Source: Amblyomma americanum
Lineage: Eukaryota; Arthropoda; Arachnida; Ixodida; Ixodidae
Direction: 5' to 3'
DNA: 64,000 nt
NCBI RefSeq assembly: GCF_052857255.1
Contig: NC_135497.1
Location: forward strand, 185,914,084 to 185,978,083
How positions within the stretch are numbered: position 1 is the first letter of the stretch; each line of letters starts with the position of its first letter. A program made the position numbers and the translations under genes. Positions 34,601 to 44,696 of the stretch are shown piece after piece. The notes below the pieces were generated by a model that saw nothing but the letters and a program-made list of their open reading frames with translations, was not told where the DNA came from and did no database searches.

Positions 34601-37600
34601 GTCAAGTGAATGGCCTCAAAAGGTTGGTTAACCACTGGTCAACATGGCTGCATCAGCTCCTGCCAACTGGCTGACCATTCACTCCAAATTTATAACCTCA
34701 ATCTGCTGAAGCTCCGGTAGCTAGAAAAATGGGGAGTTTCCAGAACTCTGTTCCCAATGATAAAGTCTGTACGTATCAGCAAAATCTGCCCATGCTTCAA
34801 GCACCGAGGGCCAGTGCACATGTAACAAAGTATACTTAACCAAAATCCCGCCCCTGTGAAACTCCCTTGGGAATAATGCAGCTGTGAAAAGAAAGGTGAT
34901 AAAAAAATAAAGAACAAAAAAGGGACGACTGCTGTTGTGAGACAGCTTGAACATGCACCCACAATTCATGCAAGTCAGCACAGTTTCCATTTCAGTCGCA
35001 TGTCTGGTTTACTGAAGCTGAACATAACCAAAACTTTCTTAGCAAAATTACTCACACTATCAAGAAACTGCTCATCCGTGCTCTCTGGGAGGTCCAAGTC
35101 TGGTGGAATGTCAGCACCAATTTTGTCAATTAGTCTCTCCACTTCAGCACCTCTTCCATATGTGACATCTTTCACAAAGGTGATTTTTGGAGCTTTACCA
35201 ATGAAACCACTCTTGATCAACTCTGACCTGCAAGTAAGGTACACCTTACTAAGCATTTGCAAGAAGCCTTGCAACAGAGGCTTTCCAGCTTGAAAATTGA
35301 ATTAAAAGACTTCTTTCAAAATTAATGGCCAGAGCCGTTGAAAGCCCAATAAACTTCAAATTTCTATGCACTATACAATAAACTTAAAGAAACAAGCATT
35401 TGCAGGAACCAAACTCCAAAACAGCACTCCCCAATTTTTCACCTAAATAAACATACAAAATGCAAAAATACGTCCACAGCATATGACCCGAAGTAAATCC
35501 TGGAAAAAGCATGGTGTTCAATACAGTAGACTAGCGATAATTCAAGCTTGGATAATTCGAACTTTAGGTTAATTCAAATAAATTTCAAAATTCTGGTTGG
35601 CTGGCTATATTTTCAATGCACTTCAAAGCCGCTTAATTTGTACCGCGGATTCTCTAAAATTCGGCCCCACCAACTAACGAAGATGCGGTTCGAAGGGGGG
35701 GCTGTGCCGGCTTCGGTCGCCCTGTCACCGCATAGTTTTCTGAACTTCACTACCAACCCACGACGATATCAGTTATCAGCCGTGCATCAGGAAGCTAAGG
35801 CCAGGTGCGCACTGGTCTGGACGCTGACTGACGCGCCGCTGGTATTCTTTTTTTTTTTAGGAATCGAGCTGTTCTGGCACAAATTTGCTTTTCCCTCACT
35901 TTCCTCCACGCAGTCATGTGTACCTCAAATGAGCAGTCACCATGAGCTGCTCATTGTGTGGTGGCTCCACAATTACTGCATCGCACCTGTGAAGGAGGCC
36001 GTAGAAGGCCTTACAATTCCGCAGCAGTTCTGCTTTGATATTCACGACAGTGGGCATGCAGTATGCCATGATGGAATGGCGAAAAATCGTCATTGCTACC
36101 CAGTTGTCATTAAGAAGTAGACGATCATTGCTTATCTTTTAATCAGTTAAATGTGCTACATTGCAAAACTATTTCCTGAAAGGTTTTCTAAAAGGTGTGG
36201 TGTCGTGGTGGTCCGGTGCGGTGTGTGGTCAAGTGTAGATAATCGAGCAAGCCGGTGCTTCACAATGACTGGATTAGTGGTGTGGCGTGTGTAGTGTGGT
36301 GTCCAGAAATTGAAAACTTTCAAAAAATCAATTTTCAATTTCCGGACTCGAGTAGATGCACGCGTTCAGTTTTGTAGCAGATGACGCTGCCAGTCACTCA
36401 GGCCGCTTCAAAATGGCCGTCACTGCCAGGGGGAGGAGCTTAGAGCCGATAACTTCAAATGACAATTTCTAGTTCAAATGCACATGTAGAGCCCTACTTC
36501 TTTTTTAAATATGCATAACGTCGTGGCTAGTAGCTTCAACGTAAAAGCACGATTTGTCGGCAGACCATGTCATGAGCCCTTTGATGCATAAACAAATAGA
36601 AATATGGTATGTTATGTAGGGGTTTGCACATTGGCTATGAGAGATGCTGTAGTAGACCAATTTTGATAACCTGGGGTTCTAACGTGCACTGAAATTGCAC
36701 AGCACATGGCACTTTTCAATTTCACTTCCACCGAAACGCATCCGCTATGGCCGGGATTTGATCGCACGTCCGCGGGTTCTGCAGCCAAACACCGAAGCTA
36801 TTAAGCCATTGCGGCGGGTATAAACAAGAGAGAAGACGGGCCTTAAATCACAAGGAAGACAAAAAAACTGCGAATTGGTGCTGCTCAGCCACACTTTTTG
36901 TGTGCCTAAATTCTTCACTCATTTGCACACTATGACCAATCCTAGGCCAAAATAAGTGCAAATGGCTTGTATAATATGCCTGGGCATGACACAAAGAAGA
37001 GGTGCAGGCTCCTGAAAGCAGAGTGTGCACTACACTTACTTCAGAAATCCAGCATTTGACTGGAGAAGTTCAGCAACCCTTTCATCAGCCCCATGCTCTT
37101 GAAGTGAGGTAACCCAGTAAACATTCAGATGCGTGCAGTCAGCAGATATGCGAACCTGGACAGCCAAAATGTGTGTTATTCAGACACAAAGAGTAAAAAG
37201 CTATATGCACAAAACAGTAACAGCATCAGACATATGGTACCAATGCTTGTTTAGTGCAATGAGGCAGCAACACAGGTTGATAAAATCTGAAGGAAAGGTA
37301 CAAATAATGCTGATTTCCAAGCATATCACAACAGACCAAAAAAGATAGGGAAAGCACTCTTTCAGCACATCTGAAGTGATCTGCAGGACTAATGGTTTCA
37401 TTTCACATACTGATGACAACTGATAGATGAATAACATATCTGCACTAGCCTTCAGTGTCACCAGGGACACCAGGGACCTGTTTCAGCAATCAGGAAAGAA
37501 GAGCTATGGCAAACAAACATATGACCAAAACACTACATGCTTGTGGCCAGTATTTACACACTGGCTTTTGACTACAGCCCTTGTATGCACAGGTGAGTGT

Positions 37601-40600
37601 AAAAAGAGAAGGCTAAAGGGGAAATGGCCAACCACACTTTACTGAACATAGCAGGGAACATAGCTTTCAAGGTGCGAAAAACTTGGTTTCCTAAAAATCG
37701 AAGTACCAGCTCATAGACTCATTTTCTTTAATGTCCCGAAGTTTCATTGCCAAATTTTGATTGGAAGTACCACAAAAAAAAAATGGTTTTATCAGTCATG
37801 CTGGTACTGTAAAAAGGGCGAAAAATAAGCACTTTTGAACCCTAGAGTCTTTGTGGTGCTACCACCGAGCAGTGCTATCTTGGGCTTGGCAAAAACCTTG
37901 TTTCTTCATCTTCAAACCTGGTGCCTCAGCTCGATTCTATACACAGAAGCAAACGCACACAAACCAAAAGCTTCAAGAGCTCGCCATGTTACAGCACTGG
38001 TCTCCTCAGCGGTTGCCTCCAGCAACTGGCAGAGTTTGCGCGGGAGCCAACGGCATGGCACCTCCTTTTGTGCTCAGCTATCCATGCTTGCTCAGCTAGT
38101 GTTGTATTTTAAAGGCTTGAAACTTAGGCAATCATGCACCAACACTCCATTGAAAAGAAGTACGACAAAACATTACACTGTTACGGCAGCCACAAGTGAA
38201 AGCCACCAATAGCCAAGAATGGTAAGAAGGCCTCTCCGTGGGCTGCTGCAAGTGAATTTATCTCAGCAGGTGTCATTAGAGCACTTCAGGCTCCACTGGA
38301 AATGGAAATCACGCAGTGGACATCATGAAAGTGCTGCCAAGCCCTTAGGGCGCTGTTGCTAGCATGCAACAACCTAGCACAAACAGCTGGAAAGGACCCC
38401 ATGCACAGAAAGAAGTCATCAAAAATGCACCAGGCCAAAGGCCAGGCAGCCAAGCAATGCTACCTTCAAAAGCACACAAAGGACCTTTTGACAGCCTTTT
38501 AGAGAGGCAAACATGGTCCTCAACTTTGAATGGATTTAAAGAGGTAAATATGGTCCTCAAATTTGGATTTTTCTCATTTACTGCATTTCTCTGTTGCTTA
38601 CTTAATAGAACTGATTATTTCACAACTGCTTCATTTATTGTGTGACAGCATAAGGAGCCCACTGAAGCATTTTGCATCGACTCCTGTCATACCCCACGGA
38701 AGAAATTTATAAAATGAAAACTTCACAGCCGGAAGCGGGATTTGAACCCGTGCCAATGTGAACAGATCTCTTCTGCTGGCTGCTCCTTGAGACCACTGCG
38801 TCATTGCTGTAGCCAAACATTCTGCGTGCTAAACAGCCAGTCTCTTACACAGTGATCTCGATGCCTTCATCAGCTTCCCACATTCTCGCCACAAACAACA
38901 CCATCAACACGCCACACCGGGCTTCATGTGCTATCGCAAACAGGGCTAGGCATTGTCCATACTTTACCTCAGCAGTTCCTTGCAGCAATAGCAAAGCTGT
39001 GATGAGTACAGAGGAGACGTTCTGACAGTGCACAGCGTAGAGCCAGTATAAAACTAGGATATGTGATAGCATGCCTTAAAGTGCACATGCGCCAAATGCT
39101 ATTTCAAATTGAGCCTTAATGTATGCTCACGTTACGTACACTATTTCCCAAGTTTAGCATGCGCGACTCTCACATACACTGAAACAACTTTTTCAGCATA
39201 ATGGTGCGGTTCGAAGCAGGATCCCTTGCTCTGGAGTGAATTTGGCGTTGCTAATAGGTTTTTCAGTATGGTTACTGGTCAGAAATGGGGCATCGTGCTT
39301 TCGTTTTGTCTGATCTCACCTGCAACAAAATTTATGAGCAATATATTTCCTTTATTTCTTATTTGGAGTGATGATACTGCTTGTCCTAGGCCCAAAAAAG
39401 AATGTCAGATTGTTCACAAAAATGGTTTCCAATCCAAAAATCAGATGGCGCCAATATGCCGAAGTTATCATTGCGTCAGCATTTGTGCATGTGACAAACA
39501 GCGAAACGTCGCAAAAAATGCTTTTGACTCACTGGCTGAAACATGGTAACTAGTGCTAAAAAACTCAAGGGACAGCAAAAAGAGACCGCTGGGACACACG
39601 CCGGTATTGTTCCCCGGTCACTTGTATTTTTTAGCGTTACTTACCATGTTTCAGCCAGTGACTCAAAAGCATCAACTAGCCCGTCTTTCTTCTTTAACCA
39701 AATGCTTGCGTTTAGCATATATAAGCATGCATACACTATTCTAAAACTGCCCAATATTACTTCAGCATTTGGTACGCAGAAGGCGCCTCTTTACTATTTG
39801 TTTGTTTTATGGGGTTTAACGGCCCAAAGTGACCCAGGCTATGAGGGACAGCCTCTTTTCCAAATATCTATATATGCCGCAAGCAGACGACAAGCAGATG
39901 ATTAGGCACGCAGGGACACGTTTAATGCACTCTCCTGATTGGCTGAGGAGTTTTCCAGCTTCCATAGCGCTGTAAGGAACTTATGAGATGGTGTATAGGC
40001 ACCTGCCAATTTTGACCCCATTTGCTCTGCTGTACTCCTAGAACCACACTAAAAGTCATTAAAATCTGATGATGATGATGATGATGATGGATTTTTAGGG
40101 CACAAGGGCATTTGTGGCAAAAGAGCGTCATGGCACAAGGTATTTTCTTCTACTCAAGGTGAGGTCAAAGACCCATTTCCCAAGCATTTCACCCTAAATA
40201 ATCTGAGCACCAGACCAGGGGAAAGCTTGAACCCATTGTATCACCGGTGGGTACCCGGCGGCACTGGGGATCGAACCCCGCACCTCCTGCATGCTAGGCG
40301 GATGCTCAAGCGACTAGGCCACCGCTGTGGTCCCATTAAAATCTTATTCATTACTTTTATAAATTGTGAATTCTTGGTATGATATTTCGTCCAGAGTCTA
40401 CATCTATATCACAACTACGGCACAAAAAATGAAGGCTAAATAGTTTTGTGTAGTGAGAAAAAAAAATCTAAGATTGTCATGACCCATGGCATAGATTTAG
40501 AAATGCATTAATGTTTAACCAGCTTTCTACAACATTTTGTTAAGCCTGCAAGCTTTCTACAAGGTGCAGTAAAGAAAAAATTGTAGCAAAAAAATTCTGC

Positions 40601-43600
40601 AAATATAATCCTGAAATTCTGTATGGAAGCATTACTAGCTTGGACGAAGATTTTTGCCTAAATCCACTGAGAAACAAAGTTTCTCTAGAAAGCCGAGCAA
40701 AAGTAGGAGGAGAGGGTGACGAAAGAGCTGCGCTTGAAAGCTTGGCCTACGCACGTAAACCCATGCACATTCTCAAATACGCCGCATGTCACCTCTTCGT
40801 TCCCGCAATTCCCCGCCCCAGCAATAAGAAGCAACAAACACGCCCAATGCCCAAAGCAGTGACCCCAGTCAACTTACTCTGGCACGTAAAGTTGTGACTG
40901 ACAATTTAACAATAGGTACTGAGGTAATATTTCGTATTGCTATTTGCAATATAGTTGGATGAATCTCTTTCTCAAAAGCCACTCAAATGTTCCATTCAAA
41001 ATCCTACACAGGCATGCAGTTTGGAAGAAACAAATGTGAAGACCAGTGCCTGCAACAACACATGCCTGGCATACTCGCAGGGAATGAGAAGCCTCCTGTT
41101 GGTTGCAATGGAAGCCGAGAGAAAGCTAAGTCTTCAAGCTGAAGCAGCTGCTGTGCACTTGAAAACCACATATGCCAGGGGCTGGTTTTCAATACTGCTA
41201 ACAAGAGGCCTTCGGCAAAAGGGAATAAAAAAATGTGTCACTGTACATGCTGCACCTCACAGTTACAATACCCAAAAACCAGGTATGGGCATAATATCAG
41301 GGAAAATAGGCAGCTCTGAACAATTGTTTGTTCACCATTCCCACAAAAGCCCAATTTAAAAGATGCAACAAAACGTTTGGCTCATCGGTAAGAGGTTAAA
41401 AGTACAGTTCAGAAGACACAGATAACGAGATACAAAAATGAACAAATACAGCACTGTGCTCATTTTCTTGGCTATTTTGTCCTTTTCCATGCTTTATTCT
41501 ATAACAAAACAGACATATTGTGGAGGTGAGTCCAAGAAGCAGGTTTCAATATTGTAATGTCAAAATCCTAAACGAACTAATGATTCTGCTCACTGCGACA
41601 TAATTTCTATGCTTTAAAACACATGAAAGGGAGCAAATGATTTATCCAGAACTAAAAAGCTATTTGCAGAAAGCAGGAGAAGTGAAAGAAAAGAAAAGAA
41701 CAGGGCTTATCTTTGCTGTTAACCCTTTCTGGCCCAAATTAAGACTGTTCAACATAAAAAATTGATATCCAGAGACTAGTATGTATAGGAGGTGGATAAT
41801 TCTAAAAGATCAAAAGATCAGTTTCATCAGTTCTTTATAAGATTTTTTGCATGATTCCAAATGGAATCATTGGGATTCAATGGGTGCAAAATGCTTAGTT
41901 TTGTGATTTCTTCAAAAATTTAAAGAAATAACAACTGCTTTTAAACTATGCTAGTCTCTGCTTGAGTAGAAGGTGCAACAGTTCTTACCAAGAATACATG
42001 AGAATGACATATGACACACAGCTTGTATCTGCTTTTCATTGTGTGCGGGCCAGTGTGCTATCCTCTGCATGCGGAATTCTTGAGCTGGTTGAAGATAAGC
42101 ACAGGTTGTTTAGACATGCCACGTAAGAGGCTGGGCAACTATGCTCCCAGTATCCAGATTTCGAGCCTCGAGCTCACATCATCTATTTGCTGCACTAACT
42201 AAAATTTTGTAATGCAAAATTAACAAAGATTGAGTCAATGCAGAAGCATTTCAAGTATTGGTACGTTGAAGGTACTATGCCGAAGGTTGAAAGCTGGACG
42301 GCATAGTGGCGCTACCATTCAATTCTGCATCATCCTCCAGTTTTTAATTTGTTGCCATGGGCGATATTCCACAGAGGTTCAGAACTTTTGTGTTATGCTT
42401 TGTCATGGGGTTGTTGCTGTTGACCTATGTGCAATGAACGCTATTTCTTCAGTGAATGAATTGACACCTCAACACATGTGGTGGGCAGCCCTTGAAACTT
42501 ATTAATTCCCAGGTGAAAAGTGTCTGCACTCAATGTGGACATCTTTGGGGAGAAAAATGTTTACTGATACATATAGGCTGCGAAAGAGGCGATATTTACA
42601 CTACACAAGCAGTCACAAGTAACTGATACATATAGGCTGCGAAAGAGGCGAAATTTACACTACACAAGCAGTCACAAGTAACTGAAATGCGACCGCGCTG
42701 ATTATTCCGCAACAGGGCCCACAGGTCCCAGTGATTCCATTTGTAATCATTAATATCTGCAAAATATTTTAGGGCTTGCAAATGTGTTTACCCGAAATAA
42801 TTTATTTTTAAGGACTAAAGTGAGGCTTGCTTGTATCCTTCCACATGATTAGAGAAAAGAAAAAAAAACTGTTTTCTTTTTTCTATGTGGTGAATGGGAG
42901 GACGCTGCGCCAGCCGATGGCGACAGCAAAGAGTACGCAGTTTCTACTATATGCCTCTCCCACCTACTACCATATGTCGATCAGAGGAAAGGCTGCTAAC
43001 ATACGTTGAATTGCTACATGCGGGAACTACTTTCAAAACTAAATTCAAAACTGCAGGCGACGCGTCTAAATTTGGAGATTCCAAATGGAATCACTGGGCC
43101 TGAAAGGATTAAACGGCTGCAGCAGAGTGAAAAGTCAGAGCGAGAGAGATTCGTTTGGAAAACCTCTTCTGAACCAGCAAAATCGAATAAACACTGTTTA
43201 CCTGGGTGAGTTGAACAGCACATCCCCTCAGTTTTTCGCTTATGTCTCCCGTAACCATGATGTTCGAGATATTCTCCATGAACACTGCATTCAGTACTCG
43301 CTGCCTCCGGGTACGCTCCTGAACTTTTCTCGGTGCTGATGGCACAGCCGAGTTGGGCGCCTGCAGACAAAATAGACAATGAAAATAAGCAACTGCGAAT
43401 GGACAGCGACGTTTCCCTACTGTGCAACTTCCCTTGTCAGCAGAACATAAAGAGCAAACAAACAGCATAAAGCACACTTACTGAATATACGTACTGCTGC
43501 GGGTGTCGCTTTCTGAAATAAAAAAAAAATTGCAAACGATATGACACTGTATGCGCTTTCATCACCGTCGAAGCACACAGCTAGACACCATTCCAGCAAG

Positions 43601-44178
43601 TCCAGCTAGTCGCGAACGGCGTATGTACTACCTTCATTCCTTACATCCGTAGTAAAGAGTCAGTTTTATGCTCGAAGTCCATGCGCAGTTTCAGAGCAAT
43701 GTGTGTTGTCAGTTACGTTCCTACGTGTATGTCAACGGACTGCTACCCGTACGTTCTGAAATTGCTCAACGACTTCAAGTACGCATAAGTCGTACCAACT
43801 AGCCCCCCCCCCCCCCCCCCCCCCCCCCATCTTAACTGTTGTCAGCGATACTATCAGGCTAAGTCTAAACCACACAAAAGTAAAGCTAAGGTAAATGTGG
43901 CTTTCTTTCTTCCAAAAGTGGACAGTAAGCTTTATCGATTAAAAAAATATTATGCGGGTCCAGAAGCTACAACCAAACGCACAGGCGAATTTGGCATGCG
44001 TGTTCACGGCGAAGTTATACAATAAAATTAAAGCTCACTTCGATTTGTCAATAAGCTTATGCAAAAAGACACCAAGTTTTGCATTATCTCGATGGCACAC
44101 TGAAAAATGTCTCCTCGTGAAAGGAAACAAGGAACGAGTTTCCGCAAATCTTCGCAACAAGCCCGGCAGCTCCGCCAT
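28176..44178 (-). CDS. RBFA: Ribosome-binding factor A, mitochondrial (RBFA), six exons
   Basis: RBFA binds the mitochondrial small ribosomal subunit and helps mature the 12S rRNA. Exons on the minus strand are 44178-44039, 43512-43482, 43360-43202, 37155-37040, 35227-35056 and 28613-28176. All junctions are GT-AG and all phases agree, giving 351 residues (human 343). Residues 1-28 (MAELPGLLRRFAETRSLFPF, then TRRHFSV) are Arg- and Phe-rich without acidic clusters after Glu13, a likely mitochondrial presequence. Residues 41-57 (KLIDKSKKRHPQQYVYS) match the conserved LKKF..KTKKK.WY start of the family. The RbfA KH-like fold covers about 70-190 (VLNAVFMENISNIM, VRISADCTHLNVYW, APKITFVKDV). The C-terminal part has GLDRAAIMRQVLLKTKG, which matches GIDHEALNKQIMEYKRR of human. 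It ends in an acidic tail. It diverges from RNF166. Confidence 0.9.
28732..28922. mobile_element. Fold-back (palindromic) element, 191 bp
   Basis: The left arm starts AAAAGTTTGCGGGACAAGAG and the right arm ends with its near-perfect inverse. The arms run about 85 bp each through tgtagctccacc and the cctgatattg block, with a short loop near 28815-28838. The element lies in RBFA intron 5. No frame or other feature is inside. The superfamily is unknown. Confidence 0.8.
29224..29345 (+). mobile_element. tRNA-headed SINE, second type
   Basis: The head gtgcagcggttaagtgatgc looks like an A-box region and is followed by a degraded B box and a body with ccaccagtggggcttgtagt. I recall the pattern from other tick repeats. 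The borders are approximate. Confidence 0.45.
29845..29975 (-). mobile_element. tRNA-headed SINE, third type, copy 1
   Basis: The minus strand shows cggctgcagcgatagcctag (A-box side) and gcaggttcgaaacccagtca (B box). A related copy lies at 38725-38900. Confidence 0.5.
32280..32473. repeat. Imperfect 105 bp tandem repeat with five TGACTCA motifs
   Basis: TGACTCA occurs at 32280, 32306, 32385, 32411 and 32467. The first two and the next two are offset by exactly 105 bp, and the flanks (agcatgactcagca...tttaca/tataagt) repeat, so this is a diverged tandem array in RBFA intron 5. TGACTCA is the AP-1 consensus; binding is not implied by sequence alone. Confidence 0.65.
32474..33679 (-). other. 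RBFA intron 5, AT-rich, nothing recognised
   Basis: No gene, repeat or splice-flanked frame can be supported here. Confidence 0.45.
33680..34530 (+). mobile_element. Possible solo LTR
   Basis: The block is more GC-rich than its surroundings and ends with a pattern seen in Gypsy-type LTRs: tttaaattataaatacggct followed by cattttgttttgtctgacctgttcg and a tail with gaaccagcacacgacag. Neither a TG...CA border nor a target duplication can be fixed, so the borders are approximate and the call is tentative. Confidence 0.35.
34531..35055 (-). other. RBFA intron 5, portion next to exon 5
   Basis: No element or gene is recognised. Confidence 0.4.
35056..35227 (-). CDS. RBFA: RBFA exon 5
   Basis: It completes Lys149 and encodes SELIKSGFIGKAPKITFVKD and the helix with VERLIDKIG, ending at a GTGAGT donor in phase 0. 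Confidence 0.9.
35228..37039 (-). other. RBFA intron 4, repeat-derived
   Basis: From about 35525 the sequence cagtagactagcgataattc resembles a pogo/Tigger terminal repeat, and the 190-residue plus-strand frame 35548-36120 lies inside this repeat-like DNA. A SINE at 36640-36820 is listed separately. Confidence 0.4.
36640..36820 (-). mobile_element. tRNA-derived SINE (Ruka-like), diverged
   Basis: The minus strand begins CCCGCCGCAATGGCTTAATA and has gatcaaatcccggccatagc in place of the B box. The body (cagtgcacgttagaacccca) is recognisable. Confidence 0.7.
37040..37155 (-). CDS. RBFA: RBFA exon 4
   Basis: It encodes VRISADCTHLNVYWVTSLQE and the following helix to AGFL, phase 0 to phase 2. The central YW strand is the best conserved part of the fold. 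Confidence 0.9.
38725..38900 (-). mobile_element. tRNA-headed SINE, third type, copy 2
   Basis: The minus strand reads gctacagcaatgacgcagtg at the head and gcacgggttcaaatcccgct at the B box, and continues as in the copy at 29845. The tail direction suggests the element ends near 38725. Confidence 0.5.
39519..39671. repeat. Inverted repeat with 43 bp arms
   Basis: The arm 39519-39562 (tgcttttgactcactggctg, then aaacatggtaactagtgcta) returns inverted at 39629-39671, with about 66 bp between. Few mismatches. It may be a fold-back element; there is no frame. Confidence 0.7.
39796..39850 (-). mobile_element. SINE 3' fragment (Ruka-like)
   Basis: Only the tail is present: ttatggggtttaacggccca, then aagtgacccaggctatgagg, the inverse of the family's 3' end. 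Confidence 0.65.
40067..40335 (-). mobile_element. tRNA-headed SINE, fourth type, with (GAT)n tail
   Basis: On the minus strand the head gcggtggcctagtcgcttga and the B box ggggttcgatccccagtgcc are clear. The body runs to a (GAT)n/(ATC)n microsatellite at 40067-40089, which forms the 3' tail. The tail resembles that of the RTE LINE at 20094, so RTE machinery may have moved it. Confidence 0.7.
42563..42680. repeat. 59 bp tandem duplication
   Basis: Units 42563-42621 and 42622-42680 begin actgatacatataggctgcg and differ at about one position (gatattt/aaattt). Confidence 0.85.
43202..43360 (-). CDS. RBFA: RBFA exon 3
   Basis: The 53 codons (phase 0 at both ends) encode a basic linker (RKVQERTRRQRVLNAVFMEN) and the first helix and strand of the RbfA fold. 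The acceptor is TTGTCTGCAG, the donor GTAAAC. Confidence 0.9.
43482..43512 (-). CDS. RBFA: RBFA exon 2 (31 bp micro-exon)
   Basis: It completes Lys47 and encodes KRHPQQYVYS, with a TTATTTCAG acceptor and a GTAAGT donor. Its phase joins exons 1 and 3 exactly and it supplies the basic and aromatic residues conserved in the family. Confidence 0.8.
43803..43828. repeat. C26 homopolymer
   Basis: A run of 26 C lies in RBFA intron 1. The length may be affected by sequencing. Confidence 0.85.
44039..44178 (-). CDS. RBFA: RBFA exon 1 (presequence)
   Basis: The 140 bp exon starts at an ATG in TTATGG context and ends at a GTGAGC donor, phase 2. It encodes the mitochondrial targeting region and LHKLIDKS. 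Confidence 0.82.
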
Positions 44179-44262
44179 AACGACAGTTCGACTGGGTACC
44201 GGAACGCGTGGGTTTTGTTTACAGTCCGTGAAGACGTGTGAAGACCGAAGAAGTGCACGAGC

Positions 44263-44270
44263 TTACGTCA
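44263..44270. promoter_or_regulatory. CRE/ATF-like site TTACGTCA
   Basis: TTACGTCA is one base from the palindromic TGACGTCA. It lies 85 bases upstream of the RBFA start in the shared promoter, a usual place for such sites in housekeeping genes. Confidence 0.4.
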
Positions 44271-44460
44271 GAGGTCGCTACTAACAAATAAAAATACATG
44301 CCGCCTCAGCACTGCATAAACCATTACTAAATTGCGACAACTTATATTATATATGTTACATCAGCGGTTATTTTGCATTATAAATTCCGGTAATAGGTTA
44401 TTGTAGCTTTTTTTAGTACATTAGCAGCAGGCTTGACAGACGAAAACATAGGACCCGTTC

Positions 44461-44481
44461 GACGACGACGACGACGACGAC
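44461..44481. repeat. (GAC)7 microsatellite
   Basis: Seven perfect GAC units lie in the 5' leader or promoter of RNF166. Confidence 0.85.
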
Positions 44482-44574
44482 AATCAGGCTCGTGCACTGT
44501 AGAATGAACAGTTTGCTGCGCATTAATTTAGTGACTTCATGCTGTAGCGTCCGGTGCTTAGTACGCGTGTCACA

Positions 44575-44696
44575 ATGATGGCTAGGCTTTCTCTTTTCAA
44601 GGCGACCAGCAGTATGACCAACAACACCGAAGAGTTCATCTGTCCCATTTGCCTGGAGATTTTTCAGAAGCCAGTCACGATCAGCTGCGGCCACAC
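44575..44696 (+). CDS. RNF166: RNF166 exon 1
   Basis: It starts at the first of two adjacent ATGs and encodes residues 1-40 and two bases, up to CGH of the RING. The donor is GTAAGG. Confidence 0.88.

Larger units (their letters stand above)
37156..43201 (-). other. RBFA intron 3, 6 kb, non-coding with scattered repeats
   Basis: It holds the SINEs at 38725, 39796 and 40067, a fold-back at 39519 and a tandem duplication at 42563, all listed separately. The remaining sequence, including the open frames at 40640-40897 and 40955-41359, shows no protein similarity. Confidence 0.45.
44179..44574. promoter_or_regulatory. Shared promoter region of RBFA and RNF166
   Basis: The two start codons diverge with 396 bp between them. 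It carries a CRE-type site and a (GAC)n run. No TATA box is obvious. Bidirectional use is inferred from the layout. Confidence 0.55.

Noticed and set aside
35548..36120. 190-residue open frame on the plus strand in RBFA intron 4
   Set aside because: It begins in DNA that resembles a pogo-type repeat end, has a low-complexity F run from a T tract and no known domain.
29224..40335. tRNA-like heads that could be true tRNA genes
   Set aside because: They lack a complete acceptor stem and continue into SINE bodies.
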